The notes beneath the pieces were generated by a model. The model worked only from the letters and a program-made list of their open reading frames with translations. It ran no database searches and was not told where the DNA came from. From contig JAUIKI010000123.1 of the NCBI GenBank assembly GCA_030430875.1, positions 1 to 5,152 on the forward strand: 5,152 bases of DNA, in the 5' to 3' direction. Below, piece by piece: positions 1 to 5,152 of the stretch. The position numbers and the translations under genes are program-made. Source of the stretch: Gammaproteobacteria bacterium (GTDB lineage Bacteria; Pseudomonadota; Gammaproteobacteria; Pseudomonadales; JAUIKI01). Numbering within the stretch: the first letter of the stretch is position 1; each line of letters begins with the position of its first letter.

Positions 1-466
1 AGGTGTAAGAAATTCTATTGGCAATATTTCCACCATGCTTATTACTACAACCAGGATTAACTTTAAAGCTCAGCGGCGAAGAATCTGTGTTTGTTTCATA
101 AATACTGGTTGCTCCGACATACACTGCGGTAATTTTTTGTTGTAATTCTTGCAAACTGATTCCTGAATCTTCAATACAATGCCATGTCTCTTGAAGCAAT
201 AACCGTTGACGCACATCAATAGTTTTAGCTTCTTCATTCGACATATTGAAAAAACGATAATCAAAATGATGGGGGCTTTCTAGCTTTGCGAGCCATTCTA
301 TCGATTGACTTTGCATTTCATCAAGCAAAGATGCTTCATGTCTATCATTTAAAACAGACTGGATTGATGTTTTTCCATTCGTAAGATTTTTCCAGAAAGT
401 TTGATAATCAGGTGCATCGGGAAATGAACACGCCATTCCGGTGATGGCAATTTCTGGTTTTATCAT
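1..466 (-). CDS. Beta-ketoacyl synthase (polyketide synthase type), N-terminal part, cut by window edge
   Basis: The ATG at 466-464 opens a frame of 155 codons with no stop up to the left edge. The translation begins MIKPEIAITGMACSFPDAPD, matching the conserved start of PKS ketosynthase domains (IAIIGMACRFPGA). Further family marks follow in order: FW at residues 24-25, HHFDYRFFNMSNEEA at 66-80 (family: FDAxFFxISPxEA), RQRLLLQETWHCIEDSGI at 86-103, VYVGA at 115-119 and NIANRISY at 147-154. The catalytic Cys and the two His residues would lie beyond the edge. Ketosynthases condense an extender unit onto an acyl chain on an acyl carrier protein in the cytoplasm. The domain starts only about five residues into the protein, so no docking or carrier domain precedes it here; it could be a modular PKS, a PUFA-type synthase or a stand-alone ketosynthase. 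IDVRQR replaces the usual DPQQR. It lies 130 bp downstream of the kinase gene on the same strand. The Shine-Dalgarno site is weak at best. Family assignment is firm; the product is unknown. Confidence 0.9.
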   Translation of the reverse strand, partial: MIKPEIAITGMACSFPDAPDYQTFWKNLTNGKTSIQSVLNDRHEASLLDEMQSQSIEWLAKLESPHHFDYRFFNMSNEEAKTIDVRQRLLLQETWHCIEDSGISLQELQQKITAVYVGATSIYETNTDSSPLSFKVNPGCSNKHGGNIANRISYT

Positions 467-502
467 AATTTCGCCCGACAATTTAAAAAAACTATTGACC
501 TT

Positions 503-533
503 TATATACTTAAAGCTAGCACTATTTGAGCAA
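503..533 (-). promoter_or_regulatory. Possible promoter of the ketosynthase gene
   Basis: On the minus strand a -35-like TTGCTC (533-528) is followed after 19 bases by TATATA (508-503), about 36 bases before the ATG at 466. The spacing is longer than the ideal 17 and the region is AT-rich, so such matches arise easily by chance. Read-through from the kinase gene is the alternative. Confidence 0.2.
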
Positions 534-546
534 TTAACAACCAAAA

Positions 547-562
547 ATCTGACAGTTCAGAT
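547..562 (-). terminator. Weak intrinsic terminator of the kinase gene, or an operator
   Basis: The arms ATCTGA and TCAGAT form a perfect 6-bp inverted repeat around a 4-base centre. On the minus strand it lies 34 bases after the kinase stop codon and its second arm runs directly into a T-run (TTTTT counting the last base of the arm), which is the layout of a rho-independent terminator. The stem is short with only two G:C pairs, so termination would be leaky. Because the same dyad sits about 80 bp upstream of the ketosynthase start, it could instead be a regulator binding site. Confidence 0.35.
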
Positions 563-596
563 AAAACATAACTATTTTTGAATAACAGTGAAGTTG

Positions 597-3452
597 CTAA
601 TTAAGTAACGAGGTTTTTTCAACCCATTTTAGCAAAATATTTTTGAGTGCAATGATATTCACCGGCTTTGTAATATGATCATTCATTCCAGCTTGCAATG
701 ATTTCTCCCGATGTTTCTCAGCAGCATGAGCCGTTAATGCAATGATTGGCATTGGTTGAAGGTGGCATGATTCCTCATATTGACGAATTTGCTTTGTTGC
801 ACGATAACCATCCAACTCAGGCATCTCACAATCCATGAGTATCATGTGATAAGTATGCTCATTTTTTCTTATTGCCTCTACAACCTCAAGTCCGTTATTT
901 ACAATCGAGGATTTCACACCAAGCTTATATAAAATGCCTTTAATGACCAATTGATTAACTGAGTTATCTTCAGCAACTAGCACATGTAATTTACTGAGCA
1001 TTGTGGTACTTGCAAGATGAATATTTTTCTTCTTGCGTGTTTTTTTTGATGTCAAAAGTTGTGAAATGGCCTCTTTAAGCTGCATGATCGAAATAGGTTT
1101 TTCCAATGCCATTTTGACACCAACATCATCCAGTACAATAGAGTTAATGACATGACGCATTGCAGTAACTAACAAAATAGGTGTATTACATAACTGCTCA
1201 TCTTTGTTAATCTTTTCTGCAATATCAAGACCGCTCATATCCGGCAAGCGAATATCTAAAATAATTCCATCAAAAGGTTGATTGCTTTCTTTTGCTTTTG
1301 ATAAAGCATCAAGCGCTTGCTTCCCATTATTGGCGATCTCTAATTGCATTTTCCAACTTTTACCATGCTCAGCAATCACTTCGGTGAATGGCAGATAATC
1401 ATCCACAACCAGCAACCGTTTTCCAGCCAAATTTATTTTAGCCGATGAAGGTATTTCGGGAATTTCATCAGGTGATGCCTGTTCAAACTCTACAGCAAAC
1501 CAAATTTTTGTACCATGGCCTGGTTTGCTGGAAATATGGATCTCACCATCCATTAACTTAACCAGCTGATGCGTAATAAAAAGCCCGAGCCCTGTACCAC
1601 CATATTTTCTCGTCAACGTATTATCAAGCTGAGCGAAAGACTTAAATAGCTTACTCTGATTCTCTTCTGAAATCCCTACCCCAGTATCTTCAATTTCAAC
1701 ATGTAATCTTGTTTTATCCTTTTCACTAATTTGTCCAAAGATAGTAACAATAACACTACCTTCATCCGTAAACTTAAATGCATTACTCAATAAATTAAGT
1801 ATAATTTGACGTAATCGTGTTGGATCACCCCTGAAAGTATTCGGTGTATTGGGTTTGATATTAGCAATCAACTCAATATGTTTTTCACTCGCTGTTACGC
1901 TAAAAATTGACACGCAATCATCAATAATTTTCTCAAGACTAAATGGAATTTTTTCGAGTTTGATTTGACTGGTTTCTATCGTTGAAAAGTCTAAAATATC
2001 ATTAATCACATCAAGCAAAGTATCAGCAGAATTATTAATAACATTAACATAATATTTTTGTAATGGTTCAAGCTTCGTGTCTTTTAGCAATTCTGTCATT
2101 CCAAGCACACCATTCATGGGCGTGCGTATTTCATGACTCATCTTAGCAAGAAACTCTGTTTTTGCTTTCACCTCAGCCCTAGCATCAGAGGCTAATTGAA
2201 CGGATTGTAATTTATCTTCTCGAAGTAGTTTGATTCGATAAACCAAAGCAAATGATAGAAAAACAGCAATAGATGCTGAACCCAATGGCAACAGCCATTT
2301 TTGTAATGGATTTGCTGCAAACCCAAAGTTACCCATGACATGCAAGAAAATTGCAACGATAAATACTGTCCAAGCAATCATATAGTATTTTGCAGTTTTT
2401 TCTCCTTGAACCCATCGATAAATACCAGAAAAAGTACAACTCACACAAACAACAAGAGATGTTATAGCTGCAATCTTTGCCGTGACGGCACTCAAAAAGA
2501 ATAATGAACTAATTGCCATAACCAGGTTGAACAGCATCAACAAACGCAACCATTTATCTATAATAGTTAATGTTTTAAATGTTTTTAAAAAATAACGTAA
2601 AAATAAAATACTGAAAATATTAGCAAAAAACGCAAAGGTTAGAATACTATGATCTATCCACCACTCATTTTCAGTGAGTAGCACATTTAACCCAAAGAAA
2701 GAGAATAATAAATAGTCAATACTACCGACAAACAGCACATAGAATAAATAGACAATATCTTGTGATGTGAGGAATAAGAATGCATTATATAAAATAATAG
2801 AAAGCATAAATCCAAAATATACTGCCATGATAATTTGACTAATAAGCGTCTCTTGTGCAGCCTTCTCTGGAGTCAGCAATGAGATTGGCAACATCAACGG
2901 ATGAATATTTTCAACTTTAAGGTATAAATATTGCCTTTGATTCCCAGGAGTATCTATTTTGAATAAGTGATTATTTGAATGGAAAAATCGCTTAGTTATT
3001 GGCTTGTCAATGCCAGATTGTTGCGTGCTAATCAAGTGTTTACTATCATCTAGCACAAATAGCTCCGCACTATCGAGTCTAGCATGATCGATTAATACAT
3101 AATTAGCCGTGTTTTGATCAGACCGGTTTTCAACAATAAATCTAATCCACACAGGATTTTTTTGGTAACTTAAGTTAAGTACTGGCTCCTGAATGGGTGA
3201 GAAATCTCTCTGCAGCACTGAATCAAGCAGCTCTTCAATTGTATTAATAGGCTGATGGGTAACTAAAAACTCTCCAAGATTTACTAGGCTCATTTGCTGT
3301 TGATCAGCAATTCTAGCCGTCGAGATAGGTTGAATTTCAGCATGTAAAGGCACCATTGTTGATATAAATAAAAAAACCAACAATAATGCTTGCCTTATGT
3401 GCATCCTTGCATGATCAATGCGGATGACTCCGTTGATCGAAAATACTTTCAT
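597..3452 (-). CDS. 7TMR-DISM hybrid sensor histidine kinase with two receiver domains
   Basis: A complete 951-residue inner-membrane sensor kinase. A hydrophobic stretch at about residues 20-36 ending LHA suggests a signal peptide cut near residue 38. Residues 45-195 resemble the periplasmic 7TMR-DISMED2 sensor, and seven spans follow at about 203-228, 232-254, 268-289, 300-322, 325-345, 355-376 and 386-406. HisKA carries the phospho-accepting H440 in SHEIRTPMN. The HATPase has its N-box with N553 and N557, DTGVGI at 589-594, GGTGLGL at 618-624 and GHGT at 645-648. REC1 (about 679-800) has D684/D685, phosphoacceptor D733, T763 and K785; REC2 (about 823-942) has E828/D829, D874, T907 and K929. 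All key residues are present, so it should be active. A lysine-rich linker (803-809) joins the receivers. No HPt or output domain follows REC2, so phosphate must pass to a separate HPt protein or REC control must be internal. The ligand is unknown; carbohydrates are proposed for this sensor family. The start is uncertain: M17 (3404) gives a more typical signal peptide, and neither start has a good Shine-Dalgarno site. Confidence 0.95.
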   Translation of the reverse strand: MKVFSINGVIRIDHARMHIRQALLLVFLFISTMVPLHAEIQPISTARIADQQQMSLVNLGEFLVTHQPINTIEELLDSVLQRDFSPIQEPVLNLSYQKNPVWIRFIVENRSDQNTANYVLIDHARLDSAELFVLDDSKHLISTQQSGIDKPITKRFFHSNNHLFKIDTPGNQRQYLYLKVENIHPLMLPISLLTPEKAAQETLISQIIMAVYFGFMLSIILYNAFLFLTSQDIVYLFYVLFVGSIDYLLFSFFGLNVLLTENEWWIDHSILTFAFFANIFSILFLRYFLKTFKTLTIIDKWLRLLMLFNLVMAISSLFFLSAVTAKIAAITSLVVCVSCTFSGIYRWVQGEKTAKYYMIAWTVFIVAIFLHVMGNFGFAANPLQKWLLPLGSASIAVFLSFALVYRIKLLREDKLQSVQLASDARAEVKAKTEFLAKMSHEIRTPMNGVLGMTELLKDTKLEPLQKYYVNVINNSADTLLDVINDILDFSTIETSQIKLEKIPFSLEKIIDDCVSIFSVTASEKHIELIANIKPNTPNTFRGDPTRLRQIILNLLSNAFKFTDEGSVIVTIFGQISEKDKTRLHVEIEDTGVGISEENQSKLFKSFAQLDNTLTRKYGGTGLGLFITHQLVKLMDGEIHISSKPGHGTKIWFAVEFEQASPDEIPEIPSSAKINLAGKRLLVVDDYLPFTEVIAEHGKSWKMQLEIANNGKQALDALSKAKESNQPFDGIILDIRLPDMSGLDIAEKINKDEQLCNTPILLVTAMRHVINSIVLDDVGVKMALEKPISIMQLKEAISQLLTSKKTRKKKNIHLASTTMLSKLHVLVAEDNSVNQLVIKGILYKLGVKSSIVNNGLEVVEAIRKNEHTYHMILMDCEMPELDGYRATKQIRQYEESCHLQPMPIIALTAHAAEKHREKSLQAGMNDHITKPVNIIALKNILLKWVEKTSLLN
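3413..3438 (-). repeat. Imperfect inverted repeat at the 5' end of the kinase gene
   Basis: GATCAA (3413-3418) pairs with TTGATC (3433-3438), and inside it CGGA (3421-3424) pairs with TCCG (3429-3432) around a TGAC loop, leaving a 2-base TG bulge on one side. This gives a 10-bp stem. If translation starts at M1 (3452) it lies within codons 5-14. If it starts at M17 (3404) it is a leader hairpin ending 8 bases before the ATG, where it could affect ribosome access. The symmetry is seen directly; any function is inference. Confidence 0.45.
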
Positions 3453-3488
3453 TGCGTAATTTTGATTTTTATTAGTTTATTCATAGTT

Positions 3489-3517
3489 AGTATAGTTGCT
3501 GAATTCAGCATAAAGCA
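3489..3517 (-). promoter_or_regulatory. Possible promoter of the kinase gene
   Basis: On the minus strand TATACT (3494-3489) matches the -10 consensus at five of six positions and lies about 36 bases before the ATG at 3452. The hexamer 17 bases upstream (3517-3512, TGCTTT) is a poor -35, so an activator may be needed. The 14-bp palindrome at 3497-3510 fills most of the spacer. Confidence 0.35.
3497..3510. promoter_or_regulatory. Perfect 14-bp palindrome, candidate operator of the kinase gene
   Basis: TGCTGAATTCAGCA is its own reverse complement over all 14 bases. It lies just upstream of the -10-like TATACT of the kinase gene, where a bound dimer would block RNA polymerase. No particular regulator is identified; the divergent XRE protein is one candidate. 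Confidence 0.4.
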
Positions 3518-3522
3518 CTTCG

Positions 3523-3546
3523 AGTTATTAAAAATAGTTATTAAAA
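3523..3546. repeat. Tandem direct repeat, AGTTATTAAAA twice
   Basis: AGTTATTAAAA occurs at 3523-3533 and again at 3536-3546, a 13-bp period. It lies just upstream of the putative kinase -35 position. It may be a regulator or IHF-like binding region, or simple A/T-rich curvature; the sequence does not decide between these. Confidence 0.4.
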
Positions 3547-3576
3547 GATTTTAGAATCATCTATTTTGCAATAAAA

Positions 3577-3593
3577 TGAGTTCATTGAACTCA
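3577..3593. promoter_or_regulatory. 17-bp palindrome, candidate operator site 1
   Basis: TGAGTTCATTGAACTCA has perfect 8-bp arms around a single central T. Its right part, TGAACTCAATG (3586-3596), is repeated exactly at 3625-3635. Perfect symmetry of this length in a divergent promoter region is typical of a site for a dimeric regulator; autoregulation by the XRE-type protein at 3821 is plausible but inferred. Confidence 0.5.
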
Positions 3594-3616
3594 ATGCATC
3601 ATGATATTGCTAAGTG

Positions 3617-3632
3617 TGGATTCATGAACTCA
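3617..3632. promoter_or_regulatory. Related imperfect palindrome, candidate operator site 2
   Basis: The half-site TGAACTCA (3625-3632) is identical to that of site 1, and the left half TGGATTCA (3617-3624) matches TGAGTTCA at six of eight positions. The shared half-sites are 39 bp apart, close to but not exactly four helical turns, so two dimers could bind on roughly the same face of the DNA. Confidence 0.4.
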
Positions 3633-3677
3633 ATGTCAATCCTTGTGTGTTTCCAAGCCATATCAAGAAGAAAGCAA

Positions 3678-3706
3678 TTGAAAATATTAAAATAAAATCA
3701 AATAGT
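3678..3706 (+). promoter_or_regulatory. Possible promoter of the XRE membrane regulator gene
   Basis: TTGAAA (3678-3683, five of six -35 matches) is followed after 17 bases by AATAGT (3701-3706, four of six -10 matches). Rival -10 elements are a perfect TATAAT at 3730-3735 and TACAAT at 3784-3789, both with poor -35 partners. Which one is used cannot be settled by eye. All lie downstream of the two dyads at 3577-3632, which would then be upstream regulatory sites for this gene. Confidence 0.3.
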
Positions 3707-3820
3707 TATAGAATAAAATTAATGTTAATTATAATCTATAACTCTCTGGTTAGCTTTGATTATGAATAACATCGAAAATTAGGTACAATCCTTTCTTTCA
3801 TCACTAATCATGAATTACAT

Positions 3821-4999
3821 ATGCCCACATCGATAACACTAGGTGAGAAATTAAAGAAGTTGCGCGCTGAAGCAGGCCTTACCCAACCTCAGCTTGCCAC
3901 TCAATCTGGGATTAATCAGTCATATCTCTCAAAAATAGAAAATGATAATGTAGTCCCTTCTGATGATATTTTATTCAAAATCTGTGAGGTTTTTAACATC
4001 AAGCCTGAGCAACTGCTGTTAGAACTCGATTCAGAATTCATTAAACGCCATTATCACCATATTCCATCACTGCTGGAGAAAATTAATAGGTACAAGACTT
4101 TTCTAATCCGCTTTCATCGCGCATGGATTATTTGCGCCATTTCATTCATGGTGTTTGGGCTGTTTGGATTCACGATAGGTCAGTCGGGATTATTTTTTCC
4201 CGAAGAAGCGTATACTTACTCAGGTAGTTTTCCCGAAGATATATTAAAAGAACAGTACAACTACCAAGGAAAAAAGGCCTACATTTACTATGATTACTAC
4301 CTTACCTATGACAAACTGCTGGACGAACACATTCAAAGAGAAGTTTATCCTGGAAAACCAATGACTTATAATCTTGTTTTTGTGGATAATGTGACGCGAC
4401 GAAGCAATCAATTATTGAAATTTTCTGGCTCACTATTATTTTTCATTGGCTTTCTTGGTCTAGCGGGTGAAAAACTACTACGCTCAAATGGATTACAACA
4501 GCAACAAAGCAACAAAAAATCACTGAAAAACTTATTCGACGGGAAGATGGCTACTATTTTCTTGTTACTCATCATCAGTGCCAGCCTGCCTCTGATGAGT
4601 TTCTTTGGTGTTCCCTTTGCAAATCAATTTACTTATCAATTATATAGCAAATATAACCTATCAACAGATACGGATCTCATCTTTGATTCAACGGACGGCA
4701 CACAATTCTCAACAGTTAACAACGAAGGGCCAACAGGTAGCAACACCGCTCTCACTTCAGAAAAACAACTGGCATTTGATTCATTTATTGGCACACGATT
4801 TTCAACATTTACTGAAAAGAATGATCAAATAATTTATGCTGAATACCGCTTTACTAAAGAAAATTCTTCAATGAATATTGTGAATAAAATTTTATTGCTG
4901 TTTTTCCCTTTGGGTCTTTCAGTCACGCTGTCGTTAGCATTTTTTGTAATGCGTGAGCGACGTAAACATAAACTGCAAGTCGAAAATAATTCTGATTAA
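3821..4999 (+). CDS. Membrane-anchored XRE-family HTH protein with four predicted TM segments
   Basis: A 392-residue protein. Residues 6-64 form an XRE/Cro-CI helix-turn-helix: LGEKLKKLRAEAGLTQ, then LATQSGINQSYLSKIEND, with the recognition helix near 32-42. Hydrophobic segments lie at about 102-122, 199-217, 244-264 and 354-377. Basic residues flank them on the predicted cytoplasmic side (RFHR before TM1, K217-R221 after TM2, RERRKHK after TM4), so the HTH and C-terminus face the cytoplasm, with periplasmic loops at about 123-198 and 265-353. The first loop is tyrosine-rich, with 12 Tyr between 131 and 183. The second carries an internal duplication (LIFDSTDGTQFST, then LAFDSFIGTRFST). The layout suggests a one-component regulator that senses a periplasmic or membrane signal and binds DNA from the membrane, as ToxR or CadC do with a different HTH class; this role is inference. 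The start fits the usual XRE N-terminus, but no Shine-Dalgarno site precedes it. It is divergent from the kinase gene and 57 bp before the next gene. I recognise no named family for the loops. Confidence 0.9.
   Translation: MPTSITLGEKLKKLRAEAGLTQPQLATQSGINQSYLSKIENDNVVPSDDILFKICEVFNIKPEQLLLELDSEFIKRHYHHIPSLLEKINRYKTFLIRFHRAWIICAISFMVFGLFGFTIGQSGLFFPEEAYTYSGSFPEDILKEQYNYQGKKAYIYYDYYLTYDKLLDEHIQREVYPGKPMTYNLVFVDNVTRRSNQLLKFSGSLLFFIGFLGLAGEKLLRSNGLQQQQSNKKSLKNLFDGKMATIFLLLIISASLPLMSFFGVPFANQFTYQLYSKYNLSTDTDLIFDSTDGTQFSTVNNEGPTGSNTALTSEKQLAFDSFIGTRFSTFTEKNDQIIYAEYRFTKENSSMNIVNKILLLFFPLGLSVTLSLAFFVMRERRKHKLQVENNSD
4676..4807 (+). repeat. Internal duplication in the second periplasmic loop of the XRE membrane protein
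   Basis: Codons 286-298 (4676-4714) and 317-329 (4769-4807) encode L-x-FDS-x-x-GT-x-FST twice, 31 residues (93 bp) apart. The two 39-base cores agree at 28 positions by my count. Similarity extends weakly upstream (LSTDTD against LTSEKQ), so the unit may be the full 31 residues (about 277-307 and 308-338). This indicates a tandem duplication within the gene that has since diverged. Confidence 0.65.
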
Positions 5000-5042
5000 A
5001 CATATTACTCAAATTCTCGTTTCAACACTACGACTTAAAATT

Positions 5043-5047
5043 AAGGA
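5043..5047 (+). promoter_or_regulatory. Ribosome binding site of the 3' gene
   Basis: AAGGA lies nine bases before the ATG at 5057. It is the clearest Shine-Dalgarno site in the window and supports that start. Confidence 0.65.
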
Positions 5048-5056
5048 ATTTTTTGC

Positions 5057-5152
5057 ATGAAGCCTTCTTACCAAATTGTTCCGGGTCTTCACCTTGTGCC
5101 AGTTCCGAAGGGGAAGGTCACTGATGAGGTTTCGATTGAAACCCTTTTCAAT
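5057..5152 (+). CDS. Unrecognised protein, N-terminal 32 codons, cut by window edge
   Basis: An open frame runs from the ATG at 5057 to the last base of the window, beginning MKPSYQIVPGLHLVPVPKGK and continuing with VTDEVSIETLFN. The AAGGA nine bases upstream makes the start credible. It follows the XRE membrane protein by 57 bp with no convincing terminator between them, so the two are probably cotranscribed. No signal peptide or membrane segment is visible in the first 32 residues, which suggests a cytoplasmic start. The fragment is too short to assign a family and I do not recognise it. Confidence 0.7.
   Translation, partial: MKPSYQIVPGLHLVPVPKGKVTDEVSIETLFN

Larger units (their letters stand above)
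3453..3820. other. Divergent intergenic control region
   Basis: These 368 bases separate the start codons of the kinase (minus) and the XRE membrane regulator (plus), so they must hold both promoters. They contain a 14-bp palindrome (3497-3510), a tandem direct repeat (3523-3546), two related dyads sharing an 11-base sequence (3577-3596 and 3617-3635) and several A/T-rich -10-like elements. The stretch from about 3576 to 3680 is less AT-rich than its flanks and is open for 39 codons on the plus strand (3576-3695), but that frame has no ribosome binding site and I do not call it a gene. No RNA gene is recognisable. Confidence 0.7.

Noticed and set aside
70..264. Minus-strand frame of 64 codons
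   Set aside because: It lies in another frame inside the ketosynthase, whose translation matches a known family throughout.
495..523. Plus-strand TTGACC as a -35 element
   Set aside because: No good -10 follows at 16-18 bases, and it would transcribe antisense into the kinase gene.
530..543. Sigma-54-like element TGG...TTGC on the minus strand
   Set aside because: The GG and GC doublets are nine bases apart rather than the required ten, and the -24 element lacks the CAC part.
611..623. GGTT/AACC inverted repeat near the kinase 3' end
   Set aside because: Only four pairs and inside the coding sequence; expected by chance.
2192..2377. Minus-strand frame of 61 codons
   Set aside because: An out-of-frame shadow of the kinase gene, within its last membrane spans.
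4493..4518. CAACA-rich stretch encoding QQQQ in the membrane regulator
   Set aside because: A short low-complexity cytoplasmic linker between TM2 and TM3, not a structured repeat.
4605..4832. Plus-strand frame of 75 codons
   Set aside because: An out-of-frame overlap with the membrane regulator, with no separate ribosome binding site or recognisable motif.
5032..5053. CTTAAAATTAAG followed by a T-run as a terminator of the membrane regulator gene
   Set aside because: The stem is A/T-rich with almost no loop, and the run overlaps the ribosome binding region of the next gene.

Overview
The window is AT-rich DNA with few Shine-Dalgarno sites. Its protein families (a 7TMR-DISM hybrid histidine kinase, a ketosynthase of polyketide-synthase type and an XRE-type regulator anchored in the membrane) suggest a Gram-negative bacterium, most likely a low-GC gammaproteobacterium. 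The kinase signal peptide and the 7TMR-DISM sensor fit a cell with a periplasm. I cannot name the genus from the sequence alone.

Layout, left to right. Positions 1-466 (minus strand) hold the first 155 codons of a ketosynthase that continues beyond the left edge. A 130-bp gap (467-596) carries a 16-bp inverted repeat followed by a T-run on the minus strand, which may be a weak terminator or an operator. Positions 597-3452 (minus strand) encode a complete 951-residue hybrid sensor kinase: signal peptide, periplasmic 7TMR-DISMED2-like sensor, seven membrane spans, HisKA, HATPase and two receiver domains, but no HPt domain. A 368-bp divergent intergenic region (3453-3820) is rich in small symmetric and repeated motifs. 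Positions 3821-4999 (plus strand) encode a 392-residue protein with an N-terminal XRE helix-turn-helix and four predicted membrane spans. After a 57-bp gap with a good ribosome binding site, a further plus-strand gene starts at 5057 and runs off the right edge; I do not recognise it.

How the genes may work together (inference): two different membrane sensors, a phosphorelay kinase and a one-component membrane-tethered regulator, are transcribed divergently from one control region. The kinase is followed on the same strand by what looks like the start of a polyketide or related biosynthetic gene. This arrangement would suit envelope or environmental control of a specialised-metabolite locus, but the window has no DNA-binding response regulator or HPt protein and only the edge of the biosynthetic genes, so the link is unproven.

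The most interesting points are the four-span XRE protein with a tyrosine-rich first periplasmic loop and an internal 31-residue duplication in the second, and the cluster of operator-like palindromes in the divergent promoter region. I found no tRNA, rRNA, CRISPR array or insertion sequence.
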